The notes under the pieces are model-generated. The model worked only from the letters and a program-made list of their open reading frames with translations, searched no databases and was not told the DNA's origin. This document shows, piece after piece, positions 43,827 through 51,968 of a stretch of DNA of 64,000 bases. Origin of the DNA: JAFGRU01 sp963665915 (GTDB taxonomy: Bacteria > Desulfobacterota > Desulfuromonadia > Desulfuromonadales > JAAYDE01); NCBI GenBank assembly GCA_963665915.2, contig CAXXSG010000011.1:62001-126000 (forward strand), in the 5' to 3' direction. Positions within the stretch are counted from its first letter, which is position 1; each line of letters starts with the position of its first letter. The translations under genes were made by a program, and so were the position numbers.

Positions 43827-46149
43827 TTTTAAAAAACGTTTCGGGGTGGCGACTCTTGAGGATATCAGTACCCTGATTCTGAACTCTCACGATCTGGGTG
43901 AAACCCTGGACAATATTGTCAGGCTGGTGGCGAAAAGGATGGGGACCGAGGTCTGTTCCATTTATTTGCTCGAAAAACCGGAAAATATCCTTCGCCTGCA
44001 AGCCACCAAAGGACTGGCCAGAAAAGCCGTCGGAAAAGTCTGCCTGAAAAAGGGGGAGGGGTTGACCGGTCTGGTTCTGGAAAAGTGCCAGGTGCTTACC
44101 ATTCAGGAACCCTATAAAGACCCTCGCAACCGTTATTTCCGGGAGACCCGGGAAGAGCTGTATCACTCATTTCTGGGAATCCCTCTCTTTGACCGCAAAG
44201 AGGCGATCGGTGTTATCGTCATTCAGACCAAGTCCCCCCGCGAGTTCACCCCTGAGGAAATCAGCACCCTTTCGACCATTGCCTTCCAGGTCTCTTTTAT
44301 TGTGATCAATGCCCGCCTGCTTGACTCCGTCAAACAGAAGGAAAGGCAGATCGGGGAATTTCCCCTCTCAAGGAGAAAAGAGGACAGGAGGAGTGCCACT
44401 GACGGTGAAATTCCTGCGGTTCTGACCCATAAGAAGGCGTTTGCCGGGACGACCATTTATCCCGGCGTGGTGTCCGGTCCCTCTTATATCGTGGATGATG
44501 CCTATTTCAGGACCGAAGCTCTGGATGAAAAACCGCGAACGGTGGACGAAGAACTGGAAAGGATGGCGGCGGCTCTGGAGCATGCCCGGATGCAGACGCT
44601 CTTTCTGGAAAAGCGTGTTGCCGAGAATCTTTCCCGGAATGATGCCGCCATTTTTCACACCCATCTGATGATTCTGGAAGATCGGGGCTTCCTGGAAAAG
44701 TGGGCGCAGGAAATCCGGGCCGGCGGGGGTGCTGTTTCCACATTGCGCAGTGTGATTCGGGATTATATCTCAGTTTTTGAAAGAATGGAGGACCCCTATC
44801 TCAGGGAGCGGGCGGCGGACATCAAGGATATCGGCCGGCGTCTTCTAGTTTACCTTAGCGGAGACGACGAAACGGTGTTGAGCCTCAAGGAGCCTTCCAT
44901 ACTTCTTTATGGCGAGATCCACCCCTCGGATCTGGCGGTTTTGGATCTTAAAAATGTACGGGGACTTATTGCGGAAAGCGGTGGAGAGACCAGTCATGCT
45001 GCGATCATGGCCAAATCTCTGGGCATTCCAGTGATTTTTGGCGTAAAGGGAGTGCTTGAATCGGTTGCCCTCAAAGATTTCCTGATTCTCGACGCCGATT
45101 CGGGCTGTATCCATGTTAATCCCGGCAGCAAGCTGATCTCCCAATACAAGCGTTTGGAGGAGAGCAGCAGCAGGGAAATTACCCGCCTCGGGGAGTGGCG
45201 AGATCGGCCCGCGCAAAGCCTTGATGGGGTGAACGTGAAGCTGAGGGCCAATATCGGGCCTGTAAGCGATGTCGATATTGCATTGCGCAACGGCGCCGCA
45301 GGGGTCGGGCTGTTTCGAACGGAATTTCATTACATGCTCAGTCCCGGTTTTCCAAGCCGGGAGGAACAGTATAATTTTTATCGTTACGTGGCCGAAAAGT
45401 TTTCCGAACATTCGGTTACCATCCGCACCTTTGATATAGGGGGGGATAAGATTCTTCCCTATTTCAAATGCCCGGAAGAGAAAAATCCCTTTATGGGCTG
45501 GCGCTCCCTGCGCATATCCCTGGACCACCGGGATATTTTTCTGACTCAGATCGAAGCAATTCTTATGGCTTCAGCCCATGGGCCGGTCAGGATTCTTTTT
45601 CCCATGGTTTCAGGGCTTCAGGATGTTCGGGACTGTAAAGAGGTTATGGAGGAAGCGCGTTCCCGTCTGGCTCGCGAGGGGATTCCTTTTGCCGACAAGG
45701 TAGAGGTGGGGGCTATGATCGAGATACCGGCGGTGGTTAAGCTGGCGCGTCCGCTGGCTCGGGAGGTAGATTTTTTCTCCATCGGGACCAACGATCTGAT
45801 CCAGTACATGCTGGCAGCGGACCGCACCAATGCGTTGATCAAGCGCTATTACGACCCTCTCCATCCCGCTGTTCTGCAGGTGGTCAAGGAAGTCCAGGAG
45901 GTTGCCGTCGAAGAGGGGATAGAGTTGTGCCTGTGCGGCGAAATGGCTTCCGACCCATTGAAATTTCTGAGCCTGTTCGGGCTCGGAATACGGGAGTTTT
46001 CCATTCCCTCCCCATTTATCCCGCGCATCAAGGCTTTTTTGAGTACGGTGGAGAGCGGTCAGGCGGCTGAGGTTGGGAAGAAGATCCTGAAAATGGAGAG
46101 CAGTCAGGAAATTCGCGATTATCTCAAGGAGAGGATTGCCGCCATCTGA
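43816..46149 (+). CDS. ptsP: PEP-protein phosphotransferase with GAF domain (enzyme I-Ntr)
   Basis: 777 residues. N-terminal GAF domain (about 15-165) as in PtsP, then enzyme I: N-terminal part about 200-330, phospho-His motif GGETSHAAIMAKSLGIP (His near 395), and C-terminal PEP-binding barrel with GVGLFRTEF, FDIGGDK, GTNDLIQY and CLCGEMASDP (catalytic Cys). Feeds phosphate to NPr/IIA-Ntr to signal nitrogen or carbon state. The ATG at 43816 overlaps oppF. An open frame extends further upstream inside oppF but does not match the family. Confidence 0.93.
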   Translation: MTYSFKKRFGVATLEDISTLILNSHDLGETLDNIVRLVAKRMGTEVCSIYLLEKPENILRLQATKGLARKAVGKVCLKKGEGLTGLVLEKCQVLTIQEPYKDPRNRYFRETREELYHSFLGIPLFDRKEAIGVIVIQTKSPREFTPEEISTLSTIAFQVSFIVINARLLDSVKQKERQIGEFPLSRRKEDRRSATDGEIPAVLTHKKAFAGTTIYPGVVSGPSYIVDDAYFRTEALDEKPRTVDEELERMAAALEHARMQTLFLEKRVAENLSRNDAAIFHTHLMILEDRGFLEKWAQEIRAGGGAVSTLRSVIRDYISVFERMEDPYLRERAADIKDIGRRLLVYLSGDDETVLSLKEPSILLYGEIHPSDLAVLDLKNVRGLIAESGGETSHAAIMAKSLGIPVIFGVKGVLESVALKDFLILDADSGCIHVNPGSKLISQYKRLEESSSREITRLGEWRDRPAQSLDGVNVKLRANIGPVSDVDIALRNGAAGVGLFRTEFHYMLSPGFPSREEQYNFYRYVAEKFSEHSVTIRTFDIGGDKILPYFKCPEEKNPFMGWRSLRISLDHRDIFLTQIEAILMASAHGPVRILFPMVSGLQDVRDCKEVMEEARSRLAREGIPFADKVEVGAMIEIPAVVKLARPLAREVDFFSIGTNDLIQYMLAADRTNALIKRYYDPLHPAVLQVVKEVQEVAVEEGIELCLCGEMASDPLKFLSLFGLGIREFSIPSPFIPRIKAFLSTVESGQAAEVGKKILKMESSQEIRDYLKERIAAI

Positions 46150-46168
46150 TCGCAATCTTCGGTTCTCG

Positions 46169-46219
46169 AAATCAAAAAAAGGGCATGGCCAAAAGCAGGT
46201 CTGCCCGTTTTTTTGATTT
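46169..46219. terminator. Bidirectional terminator between ptsP and purC
   Basis: AAATCAAAAAAAGGGCA pairs with TGCCC-TTTTTTTGATTT with one bulged G; A and T runs on both sides serve both strands. Confidence 0.85.
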
Positions 46220-46245
46220 GAGAGCTGGATTAGTCGCCGAAGGCA

Positions 46246-47136
46246 CTAAATGTCGGTGCCCGTGATGCGTCGCAATGCCTCGCGATATTTTTCCGAAGTT
46301 TTCTGGACGATGTCGGTGGGCAGAGGTGGGGCCGGGGCCGTTTTGTTCCAGTCGAGGGTTTCAAGGTAGTCGCGCAGAAACTGTTTGTCGAAACTTGGCT
46401 GGGACCGGCCTGCCGAGTACCCCGTCTGGGGCCAGAAGCGGGAGGAATCCGGCGTCAAGGCTTCATCGATCCAGATCAGAGTGCCGTTGTCGATGCCGAA
46501 TTCAAACTTTGTGTCGGCTATAATAATTCCTTTTTCATTGGCAAATTCGGCGGCCTTTCTGTAAATGGCCAAGGTGACGTCGCAAAGCTGGTCGGCCAGC
46601 TTTTTCCCACAGAGTTTGACCACCTCTGAAAAGGGGATGTTTTCGTCATGATCCCCTATCTCGGCTTTGCTGGAAGGAGTGAAAATTGGTTCCGGGAGCT
46701 GCTGGCTTTCCGCCAGACCGGGGGGGAGAGGAACGCCGCAAATGCTCTGACTGGTGAGGTATTCTTTCCAGCCCGAACCGGTCAGGTAGCCTCGCGCAAT
46801 GCATTCAACCGGAAGAGGCCGTGTCTTTTTGACGAGCATGCTGCGGCCTTCGAGCTGATCCCTGTATTGGCTCGCCGGGGAGGGAAACGCCCCGACATCC
46901 GTTGAGATGATGTGGTGCGGGATGATGGAACTCATTTTTTTAAACCAGAATTTGGATATTTGCGTCAGGACTACGCCTTTGAAAGGGATGCCTTCCGCCA
47001 TGATGACGTCAAAAGCCGAAATCCGGTCGGTGGTGACGATAAGGAGATGATCCTCCAATTCATAAATATCCCGGACCTTGCCACGGCTGTGAAGTTTGAG
47101 CTCAGGGCAGTCTGTTTGCGTGATAAGTGGTTGCAT
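46246..47136 (-). CDS. purC: Phosphoribosylaminoimidazole-succinocarboxamide synthase
   Basis: 296-residue SAICAR synthase of purine biosynthesis, longer (eukaryote-like/large) form. Seen: GKVRDIYELED, TDRISAFDVIM, RGYLTGSGWKEY, IADTKFEFG and DEALTPDSSRF. The ATG at 47136 is favoured; a longer frame from 47187 overlaps ppiD. Located seven bases after the ppiD stop, so co-transcribed with it. Confidence 0.95.
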   Translation of the reverse strand: MQPLITQTDCPELKLHSRGKVRDIYELEDHLLIVTTDRISAFDVIMAEGIPFKGVVLTQISKFWFKKMSSIIPHHIISTDVGAFPSPASQYRDQLEGRSMLVKKTRPLPVECIARGYLTGSGWKEYLTSQSICGVPLPPGLAESQQLPEPIFTPSSKAEIGDHDENIPFSEVVKLCGKKLADQLCDVTLAIYRKAAEFANEKGIIIADTKFEFGIDNGTLIWIDEALTPDSSRFWPQTGYSAGRSQPSFDKQFLRDYLETLDWNKTAPAPPLPTDIVQKTSEKYREALRRITGTDI

Positions 47137-47143
47137 AATTAGC

Positions 47144-49075
47144 TCACTGCCGGTCGTCCAGGGTGGCCCCGGGGATGATTTCCGCATTGGCTTTCAGTTC
47201 GGCCAGCTTTTTGGAAAAAACATCTCTTTGTTTCTGGGTTTTCACTGTTTGACGCAGATTCTCACGCGTCTCTTCATCCAGTCGGGCCATGTCGGCTTTT
47301 TGAACTTCTTTCAATGAAACAACAACGAAGTTATCCCCTGAGCGGACCGCTTCTCTCAATATCGGCTGGGCGTCACTCAGTTCGAAAACCCGGTCGAACC
47401 ATTCTTCGGAATTTCCGAGATTGGGAATGAACGGTTTTCCGGTCCGGCCGAAGAAGCCTGTTTCAAGAACTTTGGAACTATGACGGTTGGCCACATCTGT
47501 GATGTTCTTGCCCTCGGAAAGTTCCTGAATGATGTCCCGGGAAGTTTCTTCGGCGAGTTCTTCAGCTTTCTGCCGGCGGAAAATCTTCTCGACATCTTGC
47601 CGGACTTCGCCCAGCTCCGGGAGGCGGCTGGCCTGACGTTCCTTAACTGACAGCAAAATCACCTTTTTGTCCAGAACTATGGGACGAGCCAATTTTCCGA
47701 CATCCAGGGTGAAAGCCTGACTGGTAATTTCAGGATTGTTGCCGATTCCCGGGATGGATTCGCCTCGGGCAAAGAGACCGGTGACACTGATTTTCAGCTT
47801 ATTGGTTTCAGCAGCAGTCTCCATGCTGCCGGATTTGCGGTTGATATTGTAGGCATCCATGGCCTTATCCAAGGCCATTTCCTTTGCTTTTTCTTCACGG
47901 ACGCCTTTTTCAACATCGGCTTTGACCTCTTCCAGTGGTTGGACGTTCGCCCGGATGTGTTCGAGGACCTTTAGAATGTGGTAACCGGAGGCTGTCTGGA
48001 CAACCGTGCTGATTCCGCCTTTATCCAGAGCGAAAGCAGCACGGTCAAGGGCTGAGGCCAGTTTGCCGCGGGTGAATTGACCCAGTTCGCCGCCCGAGTC
48101 GGCCGTTTTTTTGTCATCCGAGTACTGTTTGGCCAGGGTCGCAAAATTTTCATTGCTGCGAGCTTTTTCAAGCACCTCTTCCGCTTTTTTGAGAACGTCT
48201 CTCTGTGTTTTTTCGTCAGCCTTTTGAGGAAGCTGGAAAAAAATGTGGGCGACGTGGACTTTTTCCTGGATATCAAAACGGTCCAGATGGCGCTGGTAGA
48301 ATTTTTGCAAATCCCCAGGAGATACAACGACTTCGGGAATGTAGACCGCGGAATCGAAAAGAATATACTCAATACTGGTTTTTTCAGGAATTCTGAAGCG
48401 TTCCTTTTCGTCGGCAAAGAATGCACCAAGGTTCTCCTCGGAAATTTCAACCTGGTCTTCTAGAAGAGCGGGTGCCAGGCGCACAAAAGTGAGGTTCACC
48501 TTCTCTTCCTGTTTACGAAAGGCTTCTTCGATATCCTGGTCGGAAACCTGGACATTCGCAACTATGCGGTTTCGGGTTTCCTGGGTTACCAGACGCTCTC
48601 TCTGCATCTTTTCAAAAAGTTCCGGTGTCATTCGCTGGCTTGAGAGGATCTGAAGATATCTCCCTTTGTCAAACTTGCCGTCGGTCTGGAAATAGGGGAG
48701 AGCGGCAATCGATTCAACCAGCTGTTCTTGGGAAACGGAAATCCCCAGGCGTTCTCCTTCCTGGACCAGGAGGGCTTCTTCAATCAGGCTGTTAAGAGCC
48801 TGGTCTTTGATCCGCAGCTTTTTTTCCAGGGCCGGGGTGAAATGCTCCCCGTAAATGTTCTGGTAAGATCTGTAAAGGTTGACATATACTTGCCGGAATG
48901 CCTCCATGTCGATTTTAGAGCCGTTAACCATGGCTGCCAGCGTACTGTCCCTGCCCCCAGGGTCGTCACCTTTTCCCCATACGAGGAAGATGGTCCCTAC
49001 GAAGGCGGCGATGATGGCCCAGAAGACAAATTTGAGAAGGAGGGTTTTTTGTTTTTTTCGAATAAGATCAAGCAT
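47144..49075 (-). CDS. ppiD: PpiD-like periplasmic folding chaperone / peptidyl-prolyl isomerase
   Basis: 643 residues. N-terminal basic segment and one transmembrane helix (about 13-34) anchor a periplasmic protein; then a SurA-like N-domain (about 40-200), a parvulin-type rotamase domain at about 268-365 (VHVAHIFFQLP ... SDDKKTADSGGELGQF ... GYHILKV), and a second degenerate one. PpiD assists folding of proteins leaving the Sec translocon. AAGGAAA before the ATG. Divergent from mreB across a 186-base gap. Confidence 0.88.
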   Translation of the reverse strand: MLDLIRKKQKTLLLKFVFWAIIAAFVGTIFLVWGKGDDPGGRDSTLAAMVNGSKIDMEAFRQVYVNLYRSYQNIYGEHFTPALEKKLRIKDQALNSLIEEALLVQEGERLGISVSQEQLVESIAALPYFQTDGKFDKGRYLQILSSQRMTPELFEKMQRERLVTQETRNRIVANVQVSDQDIEEAFRKQEEKVNLTFVRLAPALLEDQVEISEENLGAFFADEKERFRIPEKTSIEYILFDSAVYIPEVVVSPGDLQKFYQRHLDRFDIQEKVHVAHIFFQLPQKADEKTQRDVLKKAEEVLEKARSNENFATLAKQYSDDKKTADSGGELGQFTRGKLASALDRAAFALDKGGISTVVQTASGYHILKVLEHIRANVQPLEEVKADVEKGVREEKAKEMALDKAMDAYNINRKSGSMETAAETNKLKISVTGLFARGESIPGIGNNPEITSQAFTLDVGKLARPIVLDKKVILLSVKERQASRLPELGEVRQDVEKIFRRQKAEELAEETSRDIIQELSEGKNITDVANRHSSKVLETGFFGRTGKPFIPNLGNSEEWFDRVFELSDAQPILREAVRSGDNFVVVSLKEVQKADMARLDEETRENLRQTVKTQKQRDVFSKKLAELKANAEIIPGATLDDRQ

Positions 49076-49174
49076 GTCCGCGAGTTTTCCTTTTTAGATG
49101 TTGATGAGAGATAACCAGCGGTAAATATTAGACAATAGCAGGCGTATTTGCAATGCTTTTTTATCCGATAGGCC

Positions 49175-49203
49175 TTGAAAATAAAGGGTTATTTTGCTAA
49201 CCT
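49175..49203 (+). promoter_or_regulatory. Candidate promoter for the mre operon
   Basis: TTGAAA, 17 bases, TAACCT, 59 bases before the mreB ATG. Moderate match only. Confidence 0.4.
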
Positions 49204-49261
49204 TAACCACCTTTTGAAGGCAGGAAGCCTTCTCTAACTCGGAAAGGAGACAGCCGAAACC

Positions 49262-50311
49262 ATGTTCAATTTCCTCAACGCATTCTGGGGGATGTTTTCC
49301 AATGATCTGGCCGTGGACCTGGGTACAGCCAATACTCTTGTCTACCTGAAAGGCAAGGGCATTGTTGTCAGCGAGCCATCGGTAGTGGCTGTTCAGAAGG
49401 ATGACACCGGACAGAAAAAAGTTTTGGCTGTGGGCATGGATGCCAAGAAAATGCTGGGGCGAACCCCCGGAAGTATTGTCGCTATCCGACCCATGAAGGA
49501 CGGGGTGATCGCGGATTTCGACATTACCGAAAAGATGCTCAGGTATTTTATCCAGAAGGTTCATAATCGCAAAAATCTGGTCCGCCCCCGGATCATCATT
49601 TGCGTTCCTTCAGGTATTACCCAAGTCGAAAAACGGGCTGTTCGCGAATCGGCCGAATCGGCAGGTGCCCGCGAAGTCTACCTGGTCGAAGAACCGATGG
49701 CTGCCGCCATTGGAGCCGGCATGCCCATCACTGAAGCCTCCGGCAATATGATCGTCGATATCGGTGGCGGCACCACCGAGGTGGCCATGGTTTCACTGGC
49801 CGGGATCGTTTACGCCAAGAGTGTCCGCGTTGGCGGCGATAAGCAGGATGAAGCCATTGTTCACTACCTGAAGCGTAAATATAATCTTCTGATCGGTGAA
49901 CGGACTGCCGAGGAGATTAAAATTGAGATAGGGAGCGCCTATCCCGACGAAGATGGCACACTCAAGAGCATGGAGGTCAAAGGGCGTGACCTGGTCAGCG
50001 GTATTCCCAAGCACCTGACCATCAACTCCGATGAAATCCGTGAGGCACTTTCCGAAACCGTCAACGCGATTGTCGAGGCGGTTCGAATCGCTCTGGAACG
50101 GACCCCGCCGGAGCTTGCAGCTGATCTTGTCGACAAGGGGATCATTATGGCCGGTGGCGGAGCCATGTTGCAGAATATCGACCGGCTTCTTCAGGAAGAG
50201 ACAGGCCTGCCGGTGACCTTGGCCGAAGATCCGCTTTCCTGTGTGGCTCTTGGGGCCGGAAAGATTCTCGACGAGCTTGACCTTCTGAAGCGTGTTACCA
50301 TTTCTTCATGA
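49262..50311 (+). CDS. mreB: Rod shape-determining protein MreB
   Basis: 349-residue bacterial actin. Phosphate-1 loop AVDLGTANTL, LVEEPMAAAIGAG, phosphate-2 VDIGGGTTEVAM, and adenosine motif IIMAGGGAMLQN are intact. The N-terminal amphipathic segment (FNFLNAFWGMF) tethers it to the membrane. Guides cell-wall elongation with the next four genes. AAGGAG is 12 bases before the ATG. Confidence 0.97.
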   Translation: MFNFLNAFWGMFSNDLAVDLGTANTLVYLKGKGIVVSEPSVVAVQKDDTGQKKVLAVGMDAKKMLGRTPGSIVAIRPMKDGVIADFDITEKMLRYFIQKVHNRKNLVRPRIIICVPSGITQVEKRAVRESAESAGAREVYLVEEPMAAAIGAGMPITEASGNMIVDIGGGTTEVAMVSLAGIVYAKSVRVGGDKQDEAIVHYLKRKYNLLIGERTAEEIKIEIGSAYPDEDGTLKSMEVKGRDLVSGIPKHLTINSDEIREALSETVNAIVEAVRIALERTPPELAADLVDKGIIMAGGGAMLQNIDRLLQEETGLPVTLAEDPLSCVALGAGKILDELDLLKRVTISS

Positions 50312-50374
50312 AATGGTCCTGTTTCTTCCACAGTCGGGGTTTAGCCGTTTTTTCCGAGCGTCGGAAAGCTCTCC

Positions 50375-51193
50375 ATGCTGGACTGGCTTAGAAAATTTCG
50401 CAAGACCATTATCATGGTCCTGCTTCTGCTGTCAGCCCTCCTGTTTTATTCCATTAATTTGAGGGATCGGGAAAAAACCACTCTTTTCGAGAAGGTCGTT
50501 CTTGAAATTTCCGCCCCTTTTGAGATGGCCTTCGATTATTCCGTCGAGTCGGTCAGGGAGTGGTGGGGGCATTATATCTGGCTGGTTTCGACCTCTGAGA
50601 GAAACCGTTCCCTTGAGGATGAGAACCGGGAGTTGCGTTCGGCGCTTCAGGAAATGGAGGAGGTCCGCCAGGCCAATGAACGCCTGCGCCGGCTTCTTGA
50701 CTTCAAGGAAGAGACGGCACTACCGGCCCTGCCTGCCCGTGTGATCGCGGAAGACAGTACAAACTGGTTTCGTTCCGTGGTTATCGACAAAGGTTCCAGC
50801 GACGGTATTCGTGAAGGGATGCCGGTGGTAGCGGCTGAAGGGCTTGTCGGCAGGATAATCCGGTCCGCCCCGCATGAATCCAGGGTGCTGTTAATTACCG
50901 ACGCCTCCTCCGCGGTTGCGGCCCTGATTCAGAAAAACCGCGCTCGTGGCGTCTGCCGAGGACAGGGTGGGTTTCTCACCATGGAGTTTACGCTCCGTCA
51001 AAAGGACATCAAAGTAGGTGATCGGATTATCGCTTCCGGAACCGGTGGGGTCTTTCCAAAGGGTTTGCCGGTAGGAAGCGTGGTGCGCATCGGCCGCAAG
51101 AGCTATGGTCTTTTCCAATCGGTGACCCTCGTTCCGGCGGTTGACTTTTTCAGCCTGGAAGAGGTTTTGGTTCTGCGGAAGGGGGAGGAATGA
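50375..51193 (+). CDS. mreC: Rod shape-determining protein MreC
   Basis: 272 residues: one N-terminal transmembrane helix (about 11-28), a coiled coil (about 68-112, ending RLRRLLDFKEE), then a beta-rich periplasmic double barrel with VIDKGSSDGIREGMPVV and GLVGRI. Links MreB to the PBP2-RodA synthase. Stop overlaps mreD by four bases (ATGA). Confidence 0.94.
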   Translation: MLDWLRKFRKTIIMVLLLLSALLFYSINLRDREKTTLFEKVVLEISAPFEMAFDYSVESVREWWGHYIWLVSTSERNRSLEDENRELRSALQEMEEVRQANERLRRLLDFKEETALPALPARVIAEDSTNWFRSVVIDKGSSDGIREGMPVVAAEGLVGRIIRSAPHESRVLLITDASSAVAALIQKNRARGVCRGQGGFLTMEFTLRQKDIKVGDRIIASGTGGVFPKGLPVGSVVRIGRKSYGLFQSVTLVPAVDFFSLEEVLVLRKGEE

Positions 51194-51717
51194 AGAAGAT
51201 TTTTCTTGTGACCCTCCTCGGGCTGACGATCATTTTTCTGCAGACATGGTTTTTCCCCTCGCTTCTCCCTTTTCGCTTAAAACCGGATTTGTTCCTGATT
51301 CTCGTGGTATATATTGGAATTTATGCCGAGTTCCATCGCGGTGCCGCCTTCAGCCTGCTGTTCGGGTGGTTTCAGGATGTCTTTGCGGGAAATTCCATGG
51401 GGCTTTACGGCCTGGTTTTTCTGATTATCTATTTCCTGGCTTGCTACGCCGCTTCACGCTTTAATGCGGAAGCTTTGGGGACCTTTTATTACCTGGTGCT
51501 TTTCGGCACCCTTACGGAAGCTTTCCTGGTCTGTTTTTTTCAGTCGTTTTTCACTGATGCGGGAATGTTGTGGTACGTCGTCATCCAGAACCTTTTTCCG
51601 CAGCTTTTCCTCAATATGCTGTTCGCTTTTTTACTATTAAGACTCCTGCTGTTACTGCAGTGGACAACCGAGCTGGCTTTTCCGGTCCCGGGCAGGTCGA
51701 GCAAGGATGACTTCTAG
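51190..51717 (+). CDS. mreD: Rod shape-determining protein MreD
   Basis: 175-residue integral membrane protein with five or six helices; seen AFSLLFGWFQDVFAGNSMGLYGL, the family loop. Overlaps mreC. The TAG stop is part of the terminal inverted repeat of the fold-back element that follows, so the insertion fixed the C-terminus; the residues just before it (PGRSSKDDF) look like a normal tail. Confidence 0.9.
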   Translation: MKKIFLVTLLGLTIIFLQTWFFPSLLPFRLKPDLFLILVVYIGIYAEFHRGAAFSLLFGWFQDVFAGNSMGLYGLVFLIIYFLACYAASRFNAEALGTFYYLVLFGTLTEAFLVCFFQSFFTDAGMLWYVVIQNLFPQLFLNMLFAFLLLRLLLLLQWTTELAFPVPGRSSKDDF

Positions 51718-51895
51718 CCCGGTTTATTCATGATAACTTTTGCTGCGACAGTCGATTGCACGCCATCTCAAGTCATGCTCACTCCTTGCTCTTCGCCGTA
51801 CGGCAAGTACGCCTGCAGAGCGCTTCTCTGCGCTTGACTTGATCTGACGCACACTTAACGATTTCGCAAAAAGGCCTCGTGAATAAACCGGGCTA
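51715..51895. repeat. 181-bp fold-back (MITE-like) element between mreD and mrdA
   Basis: Perfect 16-bp terminal inverted repeats TAGCCCGGTTTATTCA (51715-51730) and its complement (51880-51895). The inner halves are also partly complementary (for example TCAAGTCA with TGACTTGA) with a GCCGTACGGC palindrome near the tip, so the whole unit can fold into one long hairpin. CTAG lies at both ends, which may be the target duplication. No open frame inside. Confidence 0.8.
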
Positions 51896-51968
51896 GCTTC
51901 CTGCCATTTTTTAAATTATGCTTTTACCTGTGTTCCACGGTTTTTAATGCCCGGAACGGGAATAGGGA

